A stretch of 64,000 nucleotides of DNA from Desulfopila sp. IMCC35008. GTDB taxonomy: Bacteria > Desulfobacterota > Desulfobulbia > Desulfobulbales > Desulfocapsaceae. The notes under the pieces are model-generated. The model was not told the origin of the DNA and did no database searches. It saw nothing but the letters and a program-made list of their open reading frames with translations. This document shows positions 1 through 8,784 of the stretch, piece by piece (positions within the stretch are counted from its first letter, which is position 1; every line of letters starts with the position of its first letter). Both the position numbers and the translations under genes were made by a program. The stretch lies in assembly GCF_010646885.2 (NCBI RefSeq), contig NZ_CP050700.1, forward strand, positions 5,958,001 through 6,022,000, given 5' to 3'.

Positions 1-2
1 AG

Positions 3-1931
3 AAATTTTCACTGGAGGAGGGGGCGGATAGTATCACCATGACAGCGAACAGGCCGATGTACAGTTTCTGGGATTTTCATCTTGGTCATGGAATAATCGG
101 CGGCAGGTTGACACACGGTTATACTCAAGGGGAGACTGCGGCGGGTCTTCTCCTGCGTACTCTGAAGGGGGAGGCACCTGGTGATATCCCCGTGATACGT
201 GAGAGCCCCAATCAATATATTTTCGATCACGTCGTGATGGCACGATTTGGCATAGATGCAGATAGAGTTCCAGAAAACTCGATGGTTCTGAATCTACCTG
301 TATCCTTTCTGGAGCAGAACAGGGAGTTGATCCAAAAGTTTGGAATCGTAGTATTTTGTCTTGTATTGGTCATTGTTGTTCTCAGCTATAATTTCGTAAA
401 ACTCCGTCTGGCGGACGAATCCGTGAGAAGGAGTGAGGAGCGATTCAGGGAGATTACGGAGCTTTTGCCGGAAACAATTTTTGAAGTCAATATAGACAGG
501 GAATTGGTCTTTATCAATAAAAGCGGTAAGGAGCAATTCCAGATCGAAGAGGGAGAAGTGGAGCGGGGTTTCAAGTTCTACAGTCTTTTCGCGGCAAAAG
601 AGCATGAACGTCTGGATCAGCGCTTCAAACAATTTATGGATGGGAAGACACTCGGGCTTCAGGAATACATCGGGGTGCGCGGTAACGGTGAGGAGTTCCC
701 CCTGATAGCCCGTTCGGTACCGACTATTCGTGACGGCAAGGTTGTCGGAATCCGCGGTTTGCTGATGGACATGAGTGAGAAAAATCAGCTTGAAGAGCAG
801 ATACGCAATGCCCAGCGAATGGAATCCATAGGTACCCTGGCTGGAGGTATCGCGCACGATTTCAATAACCTGCTGATGGGCATTCAGGGGCGGGCATCCC
901 TTGCTTTGACCGATACAACATCAAGTGTGCCCGTGCGGGAACACCTCGAGGGTATTGAGGAATATGTTCGGAGTGCCTCCAATCTTACGAAACAGTTGCT
1001 GGGGTTTGCCAGATCCGGCACATATGACCTTAAACCAACAGATATCAACCGGTTGATCAGCAATTCCTCGCAGATGTTCGGGCGCACAAGAAAAGAATTG
1101 CAAATGCTCACCCGGTTAGAGCCGGATGTGTGGGCGTTGGAGGTAGACCGAAGCCAGATTGAGCAGGTCCTCCTTAATCTCTACATTAACTCCTGGCAGG
1201 CCATGTCCGGCAACGGCACCATAACCGTAAAAACGGAAAATGTCGTTGTTGACGAGAGTGAGGGGGAAATCCTCTCTGTGCGTGGGGGGCCTTACGTGAG
1301 GATAACGGTGACGGATACGGGCAACGGGATTAACAGGGAGGTTAAAGAACACATCTTCGAACCGTTTTTCTCAACCAAGGAGCGGGGACGGGGAACTGGG
1401 CTGGGATTGGCCTCAGCCTACGGTATCATCAAGAATCATAAAGGTTCTATCTATGTGGTTTCGGAAGAGGGGGAAGGTGCCTCTTTCCAGATCCACTTAC
1501 CGGCCAGAATGGTTCATATTGAAGAGGAAGCGGAAGCAGATGAGCGTCTGATCACCGGTGAAGGGAGGCTGTTGCTGGTCGATGACGAACAGATGGTGCT
1601 TGATGTATCGGAAGGGTTGCTCAGCCAACTCGGGTACACCGTTTACACCGCAAGTAACGGCGGTGAGGCGCTTCGGATCTTCGAAGAGCACAAGGGCGAG
1701 ATATGTCTGGTGGTACTGGACATGATTATGCCCGGTATGAGCGGGGAGGAGACCTTCCATCGGTTACGGGAGATAGATCCTGACGTCAGGGTGCTGCTCA
1801 GTTCGGGATACAGCGCGGACGGCAGGGCGGCATCCCTTATCGGCGAAGGATGCAACGGGTTTATCCAGAAGCCTTTTGACCTGCAGACATTGTCCAGGAA
1901 GGTTCGTGAGGTTCTCGATGAGGTGTGTTGA
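3..1931 (+). CDS. Hybrid sensor histidine kinase, 5' end outside window
   Basis: The reading frame is open to the left edge, so the ATG at 39 is probably internal and the gene starts upstream. Numbering from that ATG, residues 1-95 look like the C-terminal lobe of an ABC_sub_bind-type periplasmic binding domain (YSFWDFHLGHGIIGG, then RESPNQYIFD). A membrane segment follows at about 101-122, then a PAS domain at about 130-250. The HisKA H-box GGIAHDFNNLL has the phospho-acceptor His273. A HATPase_c domain carries DTGNGI and GTGLGLA motifs. A C-terminal receiver domain has VVLDMIMPGMSG with phospho-acceptor Asp561. The protein is presumably a membrane sensor that binds a ligand in the periplasm and passes phosphate to its own receiver. 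No partner regulator is in view. The domain reading is strong; the ligand is unknown. Confidence 0.85.
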   Translation, partial: KFSLEEGADSITMTANRPMYSFWDFHLGHGIIGGRLTHGYTQGETAAGLLLRTLKGEAPGDIPVIRESPNQYIFDHVVMARFGIDADRVPENSMVLNLPVSFLEQNRELIQKFGIVVFCLVLVIVVLSYNFVKLRLADESVRRSEERFREITELLPETIFEVNIDRELVFINKSGKEQFQIEEGEVERGFKFYSLFAAKEHERLDQRFKQFMDGKTLGLQEYIGVRGNGEEFPLIARSVPTIRDGKVVGIRGLLMDMSEKNQLEEQIRNAQRMESIGTLAGGIAHDFNNLLMGIQGRASLALTDTTSSVPVREHLEGIEEYVRSASNLTKQLLGFARSGTYDLKPTDINRLISNSSQMFGRTRKELQMLTRLEPDVWALEVDRSQIEQVLLNLYINSWQAMSGNGTITVKTENVVVDESEGEILSVRGGPYVRITVTDTGNGINREVKEHIFEPFFSTKERGRGTGLGLASAYGIIKNHKGSIYVVSEEGEGASFQIHLPARMVHIEEEAEADERLITGEGRLLLVDDEQMVLDVSEGLLSQLGYTVYTASNGGEALRIFEEHKGEICLVVLDMIMPGMSGEETFHRLREIDPDVRVLLSSGYSADGRAASLIGEGCNGFIQKPFDLQTLSRKVREVLDEVC

Positions 1932-2624
1932 GTAGGCAACATCTTCTTGCAGGCCGTTCAGTGTCCCTTGCCGATGACTAAAAAATAGCATGGGGCGAAA
2001 ATATGGTTTCGTTCTATTTATCAGGAATTACTTCCATACTCATCTCAAGGTTAAAAGTGCCAGTCGGCCGGTATTAGTAACTCACAAAAAAAGAAAACAG
2101 AGAAACTAATATCATCGAAATGATCTGCAGTTATGTCATATAAGCCTTCCACTAGTGTATACCATTAACACAGAAGCTCTGCTGCATGTATAAAAGTTTA
2201 GGAACAATTGCTGGCAGCAGTGTAACGAGAAAAGTTACTTCCCTTTTATAACGTGTTCTCCTTTCAATAATTCATTGTCTACTTTAACGGGATTGATACC
2301 GTAAAAATCCCATGGCTAAGTCCTCAATTTCTGTGAATGAGATGTGGTCGAGTTTCGATATTTGGCAGTGAATTCCTGTTGTTCAAGTAAGCTTATGCGA
2401 TTTTGCTAGTAAAGGCAGCATGCTTACAATGTAATGGAGTGATGTGTCATGTATGTCATGTAAAAACATAAAAATATTGATCATTATTGTGTTGAAAGTT
2501 TTATCTATGTAATAGATAAGTAACATCCTGTTGGTACTATCTGAATTTTGGAGAAGGTTTTCCAGGTTTATGATGACGATCTGGTTTAAGCGTTGCAACT
2601 GATCAATTTTACCTGACGATATAA
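1932..2624. other. AT-rich intergenic region before the secretion locus
   Basis: About 690 bases separate the kinase from the ABC exporter. I see no convincing reading frame, RNA gene or strong terminator. The stretch is AT-rich and presumably holds the promoter of the exporter genes. TTGAAA at 2493 has no good -10 at normal spacing, and no clear Shine-Dalgarno site precedes the ATG at 2625. It marks the left border of the accessory RTX region. Confidence 0.5.
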
Positions 2625-5207
2625 ATGAATACTCCTATTTCTCTGTCTGATGACAAACTTCTGTCTTGTCAGGCAGAAATGTTAGCATGCTTCACATATC
2701 TTCTGAGGTCGCTTGACCGTGCTGAAAGTGCTACTGAACTGAAAAACCATTTAAGGGCAGTTGGTCCGTTAGATCGTAAAGAAGTTTTGCAGGAAGTTAT
2801 TCAGGCCAGTCGTTCACTAGGTATTCAGACAAAATTTAATAGCCCTCAAGGAGATATCTGGAAGGAGGTTGTACCAAAATTACCTGTTTTGGTAGAGTAT
2901 AAAACCGGCGAACTGGGAATATTGACGAGCATAGCTGGTGCTGAGGAACTGCCTCAACGTGTGGCAATTCAATTGGCAGATGATGATGGTGAGTTACATG
3001 CAGAGGAAGTTTCACCATCTCATTTTCTGGAAAAGTGGACCGGCGGAATATTATGGCTTGAGCAGGTGAATACAGCCCTGATCTGTTTTTCCCTCGTAGC
3101 AAGGGAACATAAACTTGAGCTGACGAAAGAGCGGCTCAGTCACGATTATAATTTAGGGAAAAAGGAGATTCCTAAGGATACCTTGCTTAGAATGGGTAAG
3201 GATGCCGGGTTGAAGGGTCGGTTTCTTTTTCTTGATTGGGAAAAACTCATCGATCTTGGTAAGGCTTATCCTGCAATAGCTAAACTTAAGAGTGGGCGGC
3301 ATGTTGTGGTTGTGGGCGCTGTCGGAGGAGGAGCTTCTGCAGAGGAGGCCTCACTTGCGGTTTATGATCCACTGCAGGGCGCCAACGGAGGTCACCTGAG
3401 ATTGAGTCGACATGAGTTCGAGGCTCTTTGGAGTGGAGACCTTTATGTTTTTAAGAGGATCTATAAACTGACGGATGAAACACAGCCGTTTAGCTTACGA
3501 TGGTTTATCCCGGAGATACTCAAGCAAAAAGTAGCATTTATCGATATTGCCCTGGCGGTCCTCTTTATTAATGCCATTGCTCTCATCACTCCGATTTTCT
3601 TCCAGATTGTTATTGATAAGGTGTTGGTGAACCAGGCTTTTACAACCCTGCACGTACTCGGGATTGGCATGACGTTTATGCTTCTAGTTAACGCCTGTCT
3701 CGATTTTCTCCGTGATTTTATCTTGCTTCACGCCACGAACAAAATCGATCTTCGTGTGACCGGCAGAACGTTTCGACATATGTTGAATCTCCCTCTCGAT
3801 TTTTTTGAGAGGGTTACTGCAGGAGTGTTGACCAAACACATGCAGCAGACTGCCAATATTAGAGGTTTTCTAACTGGTAGTGTCTTCCTGACAATGCTGG
3901 AAGCAACCTCACTTTTTGTCTTTCTACCATTTCTTTTTTTTTACAGCTTTAAACTCACCGGCTTGGTTCTTGTTTTCACGCTCATGATTGCAGCAGTTAT
4001 TCTTTTGTTGATCTCTCCTTTTAAAAGACGGCTGAATGCCCTTTATGATGCGGAAGGAAATCGGCAGGCAATGCTTGTTGAGACTATAAACGGTATGCCG
4101 ACAGTAAAAGCAATGGCTATCGAGCCATTGTTACGCAATCAGTGGGAAGAAAAGGTCGCCCGTGCAATCAGTATGCAGTTTCGGGTTGGCAAGATTTCGA
4201 TAACGGCAAAATCCCTGACACAGTTTTTAGAGCGATTGATGACCATTACCCTGATCTGGATTGGGGCCAGTCAGGTTTTCAGTGGGGCGATGTCTGTGGG
4301 CGCGTTGATCGCTTTTCAGATGTTGGCGGGTCGTGTTACCAGCCCCCTGGTACGCTTGGTCGGGTTGATTCATCAATACCAGGAGGCGGCACTCTCTGTT
4401 GAGAAACTTGGGGTTGTGATGAATGCAAAAACAGAGTGGGGAGCAGATCGTCACGGCGCCCGACCGTCGTTGCGCGGTGATATTGTCCTGGATAGGGTGC
4501 GGTTTCGATATGGGCCGGATCTTCCCGATGTTTTAAAAGAGATTACCCTTACTATTCCTGCTGGAACTACTTTGGGAATAGTCGGTCCCAGTGGTTCGGG
4601 AAAAACCACTCTTACCCGTATGCTTCAAAAGGCGTATTTCCCAAGTACCGGGACGATACGGATAAATAATTGCTACCTCAATGAGCTGGATACTGCACAC
4701 CTTCGTCGCAACCTTGGTGTGGTATTGCAGGAGAGCTTTCTCTTCAGGGCCAGTGTAGCAGACAATATTAGGGCTGGACAGGCGGGGGCAACCAGACAGC
4801 AGATTATTGAGGCGGCTATCCTGGCCGGAGCAGATGAATTTGTGGTCAACCTCCCACAAGGCTATGACACCTTACTGGAGGAAGGGGCAAGCAATCTCTC
4901 TGGTGGTCAGCGGCAGCGGTTGGCAATAGCACGTGCATTATTGACATCACCTGAAATCATGATCCTGGATGAGGCGACCAGCTCACTAGACCCGGAAAGT
5001 GAACGGATTGTGAGGGACAATCTGGCCGAAATTGCAAAAGGACGCACAGTCCTCATGGTCTCACACCGATTGTCGATGATATGTGGGGCTGACAATATCC
5101 TCGTTTTGCAAGGTGGTGAGGTGGTTGGTTATGGCAACCATACTGATTTATTAGAATCATGTGAATTGTACAAGACCCTCTGGCAGCAGCAGATGGAGCT
5201 CAATTAA
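2625..5207 (+). CDS. Type I secretion ABC exporter (HlyB-like)
   Basis: Inner-membrane exporter that would drive ATP-dependent secretion of the RTX proteins encoded downstream. Residues 150-290 form a C39-like domain and about 300-590 the transmembrane domain (FALITP-type segment ALITPIFFQIVIDKVLV). The ATPase domain has Walker A GPSGSGKTT from residue 654, the signature LSGGQRQRLAIARALL from residue 758, Walker B IMILDEATSSLD and the H-loop SHRLS. At 860 aa it is about 150 residues longer than HlyB (about 707). The extra N-terminal block resembles a second copy of the C39-like fold: both blocks end in a similar FLEKWTGG / FEALWSGD segment. I do not see a Q-D-C-G catalytic box, so it probably docks substrate instead of cleaving leaders. 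The HlyD-like gene starts 6 bases after the stop, indicating one operon. Confidence 0.93.
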   Translation: MNTPISLSDDKLLSCQAEMLACFTYLLRSLDRAESATELKNHLRAVGPLDRKEVLQEVIQASRSLGIQTKFNSPQGDIWKEVVPKLPVLVEYKTGELGILTSIAGAEELPQRVAIQLADDDGELHAEEVSPSHFLEKWTGGILWLEQVNTALICFSLVAREHKLELTKERLSHDYNLGKKEIPKDTLLRMGKDAGLKGRFLFLDWEKLIDLGKAYPAIAKLKSGRHVVVVGAVGGGASAEEASLAVYDPLQGANGGHLRLSRHEFEALWSGDLYVFKRIYKLTDETQPFSLRWFIPEILKQKVAFIDIALAVLFINAIALITPIFFQIVIDKVLVNQAFTTLHVLGIGMTFMLLVNACLDFLRDFILLHATNKIDLRVTGRTFRHMLNLPLDFFERVTAGVLTKHMQQTANIRGFLTGSVFLTMLEATSLFVFLPFLFFYSFKLTGLVLVFTLMIAAVILLLISPFKRRLNALYDAEGNRQAMLVETINGMPTVKAMAIEPLLRNQWEEKVARAISMQFRVGKISITAKSLTQFLERLMTITLIWIGASQVFSGAMSVGALIAFQMLAGRVTSPLVRLVGLIHQYQEAALSVEKLGVVMNAKTEWGADRHGARPSLRGDIVLDRVRFRYGPDLPDVLKEITLTIPAGTTLGIVGPSGSGKTTLTRMLQKAYFPSTGTIRINNCYLNELDTAHLRRNLGVVLQESFLFRASVADNIRAGQAGATRQQIIEAAILAGADEFVVNLPQGYDTLLEEGASNLSGGQRQRLAIARALLTSPEIMILDEATSSLDPESERIVRDNLAEIAKGRTVLMVSHRLSMICGADNILVLQGGEVVGYGNHTDLLESCELYKTLWQQQMELN

Positions 5208-5213
5208 TCGATT

Positions 5214-6590
5214 GTGGCTGGCGACAGAATGAAAAAAAAGAAAGTAGACAATCAAAAGGATGTACTCGAATTTCAACCCGATGCGGTGGAGATTGAAGAA
5301 CGCCCTGTTCCGGGTGCGATACGTTGGGTTTTGTATGTGATTCTCTTTTCACTCGTTGCCGTTGTGGTCGGAGCTGTTATTTTTAAAGTTGACCGTATCG
5401 TGGTGACAGAAGGCAGTCTTATAACTACCTCCCCGACTATAACCGTTCAGCCCTTGAATACTGCTGCGGTGCGCTCCATAGAGGTACGGGTTGGCGATCT
5501 GGTTGAGAAAGGACAGATTCTGGCGACATTAGATTCTACATTTGCCAGTGCTGATCTGAGCCAATTGGAGAAGCGTCGTCTCACACTTGATACGCAAGTG
5601 CGGCGGATCAGGGCAGAGCTTGAGCACAATAGCTTTAAAGCCAAGCCCGCAGAGGGTGATGATGGGCGATTGCAGGAGCAACTCTTTCAGCAACGGGAAG
5701 TTATATTTGACAGGAACAAACAACTCAATAATGAAAAAGTTGCGGGTCTTGAATCGCGACTCACCTTGAACAAGGTGCAACGTGAAGGCCTGGACCAACA
5801 ACTTAAACTCTTGCGAGATGTAGAAGGAACCACAGCAAAGCTGCCGCAAACTGGCTCTGATTACCGTCTGCGACTCCTGGATGCCCAGAAAAACAGACAT
5901 CAGGCCGCCAATGAGAGTAAACGTCTGGCGGCGGAAGAAGAAGTAATCTCTCATGAGTTGAAGCAGGCTAAATCAGAATGGCAGCGATTTGTTGAGGAGC
6001 GTTCCGGCGAGTTGATGGAACAGGAAGTCCAGATCCGGACGGAGCTGGACAAAATAATCGAGGAGATTCACAAGGCAGAAAGACTCCATGAATTAGTCTC
6101 TTTAAGAGCGCCACAGGATGGGATTGTCCTTCATGTGGCGGAGCGATCTGTTGGATCAATCATCCAACAGGCAGAACCGCTTATCACCCTCGTGCCGGCG
6201 AACAGTACAATCGAGGTTGAGGTGAATGTTCAGCCCAAGGATATCGCGCGTATCCGTACCGGTGATTCGGTTCGGGTCAAATTGGACGCATTTCCATTTC
6301 AACGTCATGATACGTTGCCAGGTGAGGTGCGGGTTATCAGCGAGGATTCTTTTGAGTTCCGGGGCCAGCAGGAGATTAAAGATGCTGAAGGAGCAGAAAG
6401 TTCGCCCAGTGCATTTTATCGGGCTCGAGTTCGCTTGCTTTCAAATGAATTGCGGAATGTTCCAGATGGTTTTCGGTTGATGCCGGGAATGAGGGTTCGG
6501 GCGGAGATTAAGGTTGGTACGCGCTCAGTCATCTCGTATTTTCTTTATCCGATTATTCGGGCATTCGATGAGAGTCTGCGTGAGCCGTAA
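5214..6590 (+). CDS. HlyD-family membrane fusion protein of type I secretion
   Basis: Periplasmic adaptor that links the ABC exporter to an outer-membrane TolC-type channel. A short cytoplasmic N-terminus (lysine-rich) is followed by one membrane segment at about residues 36-57. Next comes a biotinyl-lipoyl half motif, a long coiled coil (about 100-290, with repeated E/K/Q/L heptads), then the second lipoyl half (SLRAPQDGIVLHV) and a beta-barrel C-terminus. The length of about 458 aa is normal for HlyD. The start could be GTG 5214 or ATG 5229; neither has a strong ribosome site and the difference is five residues. The gene lies 6 bases after the exporter gene. No TolC gene is present in the window, so the channel must be encoded elsewhere. 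Confidence 0.9.
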   Translation: MAGDRMKKKKVDNQKDVLEFQPDAVEIEERPVPGAIRWVLYVILFSLVAVVVGAVIFKVDRIVVTEGSLITTSPTITVQPLNTAAVRSIEVRVGDLVEKGQILATLDSTFASADLSQLEKRRLTLDTQVRRIRAELEHNSFKAKPAEGDDGRLQEQLFQQREVIFDRNKQLNNEKVAGLESRLTLNKVQREGLDQQLKLLRDVEGTTAKLPQTGSDYRLRLLDAQKNRHQAANESKRLAAEEEVISHELKQAKSEWQRFVEERSGELMEQEVQIRTELDKIIEEIHKAERLHELVSLRAPQDGIVLHVAERSVGSIIQQAEPLITLVPANSTIEVEVNVQPKDIARIRTGDSVRVKLDAFPFQRHDTLPGEVRVISEDSFEFRGQQEIKDAEGAESSPSAFYRARVRLLSNELRNVPDGFRLMPGMRVRAEIKVGTRSVISYFLYPIIRAFDESLREP

Positions 6591-6658
6591 TGGCGCGCTT
6601 AATTAAAAAGAATTTCATATCACCATATAACATAATTTGTTGACTTCATGGGGGAAGG

Positions 6659-7681
6659 ATGATCAGGGGATTATATGTACTCATTTTTACGTATTTGATG
6701 ACATTGACAGGCTGTGGATCTTTAACAGGTATACCCGGTCATGGCGGCGGGAAGCGCTTTGCTGTGGAGCAGGAACTGGTTGCTGCGACCACGCGTGCTA
6801 CCATCAAACAGATTGATATTTCTGCTATCAAGGGGAAAAAGGTGAACCTTTTTGTCAACGCAATTGGTGATACCGGCAATGGTAACCTTATAGGCGGCAG
6901 ATTGTCATTCGTGTCACAACTTCGGGGCGACTATATCCATAGTCCCCCAGTGGTTGAATCATATTCCTATCCGCAATACACACAAACAACAACATCTTCA
7001 TCAAGTACCAAAGATTCCTCGAGTACATTGACGGAAACGATTCAGGACGCCATTATCCCTTCTAATCAAAGCACCGTATCTTCTCTGTCGAGTACTTCTG
7101 GAAAATCAATGACCACAACCCTGCTTCCATCGCCGGATCAGAAGCAAATACAACAAAAAGGCAGTGGAAGTGAAGTGCAGGTAGGGGTGGAGTATAAAGG
7201 ACTGGGAGCCTATCAGAACTCAGAAGAAATTTCCTCGGATGATCTGCAATATCTCTCTGGATTACTACAAACCTACTTTTTCTTGAGTGGGGTGAATATT
7301 GTCCCGCCCTCAGAGGCGGAGGTAGATGTGTATGTGACGGTAGATGTGTTTGGTACCATTCGCACCCGTGTTGATTGGTTTGTCGCCAATAATGAGATCT
7401 TAAGAGCTAAAACGGCTTTAGAGGTTATGGCTATCAATAGTTTGAGCGGAGATCTCGTTATGGCACCACAATCAGCAGGCAGTGAGGCGGAATATAATGA
7501 GCAATATATTTTTTGGGCGGGCCCGGTCTCCATCAGGAAGAGACTGAGACCAACAAACTCTCTTTTGTGTGATTTTACCGATCTGAGTAACGCCGGAGGC
7601 CTTCCGGATCTGAATGTTCAGGATGGTGATATTCCCTACCCGTTTCGGTATGAGATAGGGAAGTGGATGGAAGTGGAATGA
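6659..7681 (+). CDS. Putative lipoprotein of the secretion locus
   Basis: The 340-aa product starts with a hydrophobic signal ending in the lipobox LTGC (Cys19), so it is predicted to be a lipoprotein. Residues about 100-165 are a Ser/Thr/Gln-rich, low-complexity stretch. The flanking parts look folded, with short beta-rich segments such as VDVYVTVDVFGTIRTRVDWF. I do not recognise a family function. It follows the HlyD gene by 68 bases and is probably co-transcribed, so a role in secretion or surface display is possible but inferred. The purine-rich GGGGGAAGG abuts the ATG at 6659 with almost no spacer. A stop lies in frame just upstream (6641), so no longer N-terminus is possible. Confidence 0.7.
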   Translation: MIRGLYVLIFTYLMTLTGCGSLTGIPGHGGGKRFAVEQELVAATTRATIKQIDISAIKGKKVNLFVNAIGDTGNGNLIGGRLSFVSQLRGDYIHSPPVVESYSYPQYTQTTTSSSSTKDSSSTLTETIQDAIIPSNQSTVSSLSSTSGKSMTTTLLPSPDQKQIQQKGSGSEVQVGVEYKGLGAYQNSEEISSDDLQYLSGLLQTYFFLSGVNIVPPSEAEVDVYVTVDVFGTIRTRVDWFVANNEILRAKTALEVMAINSLSGDLVMAPQSAGSEAEYNEQYIFWAGPVSIRKRLRPTNSLLCDFTDLSNAGGLPDLNVQDGDIPYPFRYEIGKWMEVE

Positions 7682-7754
7682 GAAAGGTGCTTGGTATATC
7701 AAATGAAAATTACAAATAAAAGAGAACGTGTTGATACGCATGTAGGGAGGGATA

Positions 7755-8441
7755 GTGAGACGACCACGTATTGTTGTTCCAGGCATACCTATGCATATAG
7801 TTCAGAGAGGAAACAACCAACAACACTGTTTTTCTGCTAAAGAGGATTATATAGCATTTCTGGAATGGCTCCGGGAGTATAGTCATCTTTCAAAAAGCAA
7901 TATCCATGCGTATGTGCTGATGCCTAATCATGTCCACTTCCTGGCCACCCCCCAGGATGAAGACAGTATCAGCATATTGATGAAACGTCTTGGTCAGAGG
8001 TATGTACAGTTCTTCAATCGTAAATACAACAGAAGTGGTACTCTTTGGGAGGGACGTTATAAATCATGCATTGTCGAACCCCAAAAATATCTTTTAGACT
8101 GTTGTCGGTATATCGAGACTCATCCGGTACGGGCTGGTCTGGCTACCGATCCTGGTGAGTATCCATGGTCAAGTTATGGGATAAACGGTCAGGGTGAGAC
8201 TTGAGCAACAATTATCTCCCACAAGGAATACGACCAGCTGGGTTCCACTCTTGCAGAAAAAGTCTCAGCCTACCAGCGATTAATCCGAATCGATCTTGAG
8301 TGTGAATTTGGCGACGAACTGAGAAGCGCGACAAATGGAAACTATGCCTTGGGCAGTGAACATTTTAAATGGGAGATCAGGAAGACAACAGGGCGCATGG
8401 TTTCGCCTGGCAGAGTCGGGAGACCAAAACAAAAAGCCTGA
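7755..8441 (+). pseudogene. REP-associated tyrosine (Y1) transposase, broken by in-frame TGA
   Basis: HUH-type single-strand transposase of the RAYT group. The HUH motif is NHVHFL (His59, His61) and the likely nucleophile is Tyr119 in CRYIETHPVRAGL. GTG 7755 is preceded by GGGAGG at good spacing. The first frame stops at TGA 8202-8204 after 149 residues. The same frame continues without a break for 78 more codons to TGA 8439, giving typical C-terminal RAYT sequence (YDQLGSTLAEKV, then RVGRPKQKA). The full length of about 228 codons fits the family, so a single nonsense change split the gene. The catalytic residues all lie before the stop, so the truncated product could keep some activity. I found no clear flanking inverted repeats for this copy. 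Confidence 0.8.
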
Positions 8442-8784
8442 CATCTGCATGGGCCTTTATTGATTTCGAGCTGGGAATATGAGAAAGTTATGGCTCGTTT
8501 CCGAAAATAAATTGAGATCTTTCCCTAATTTATTGTTTTGATAGCAAAAAAAACAATAGGAGGCCAAAAGTAATAGAGGGCTTGATAATATTATCTTTGT
8601 ATTCTTCTCTATTTGAGTCTTTGCTGTAAGTTGCTGATTTGATAGTTGCTTTTTCCCAGGGGATATGTCAGGACGTATAACTACGTTGATCTGTTCAGGT
8701 TTAAATGAACTAGGTGGAATTAATCTAACCATAAAGGATAAAGATGAGATTGTTATAGGGGGCGTCCGGTAGGGGTTACATGAG
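8442..8784. other. Intergenic stretch with one possible small ORF
   Basis: AT-rich region between the broken transposase and the 465-aa membrane protein. Apart from the 35-codon frame listed separately I see no gene, RNA or strong hairpin. Confidence 0.4.
8665..8772 (+). CDS. Possible small ORF, 35 aa
   Basis: ATG 8665 is preceded by AGGGG at close spacing and the frame ends at TAG 8770, 12 bases before the ATG of the next gene. The product contains SGLNELGGINLTIKDKDE. I do not recognise it. It could be a translated leader, a small co-expressed protein or the tail of a decayed gene: the frame is open back to a TGA about 30 bases before the ATG. The tight spacing to the next gene and the ribosome-site-like purines are the only support. 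Confidence 0.3.
   Translation: MSGRITTLICSGLNELGGINLTIKDKDEIVIGGVR

Noticed and set aside
294..857. Minus-strand 187-codon frame over the sensor kinase
   Set aside because: Antisense of PAS and kinase domains that are clearly coding.
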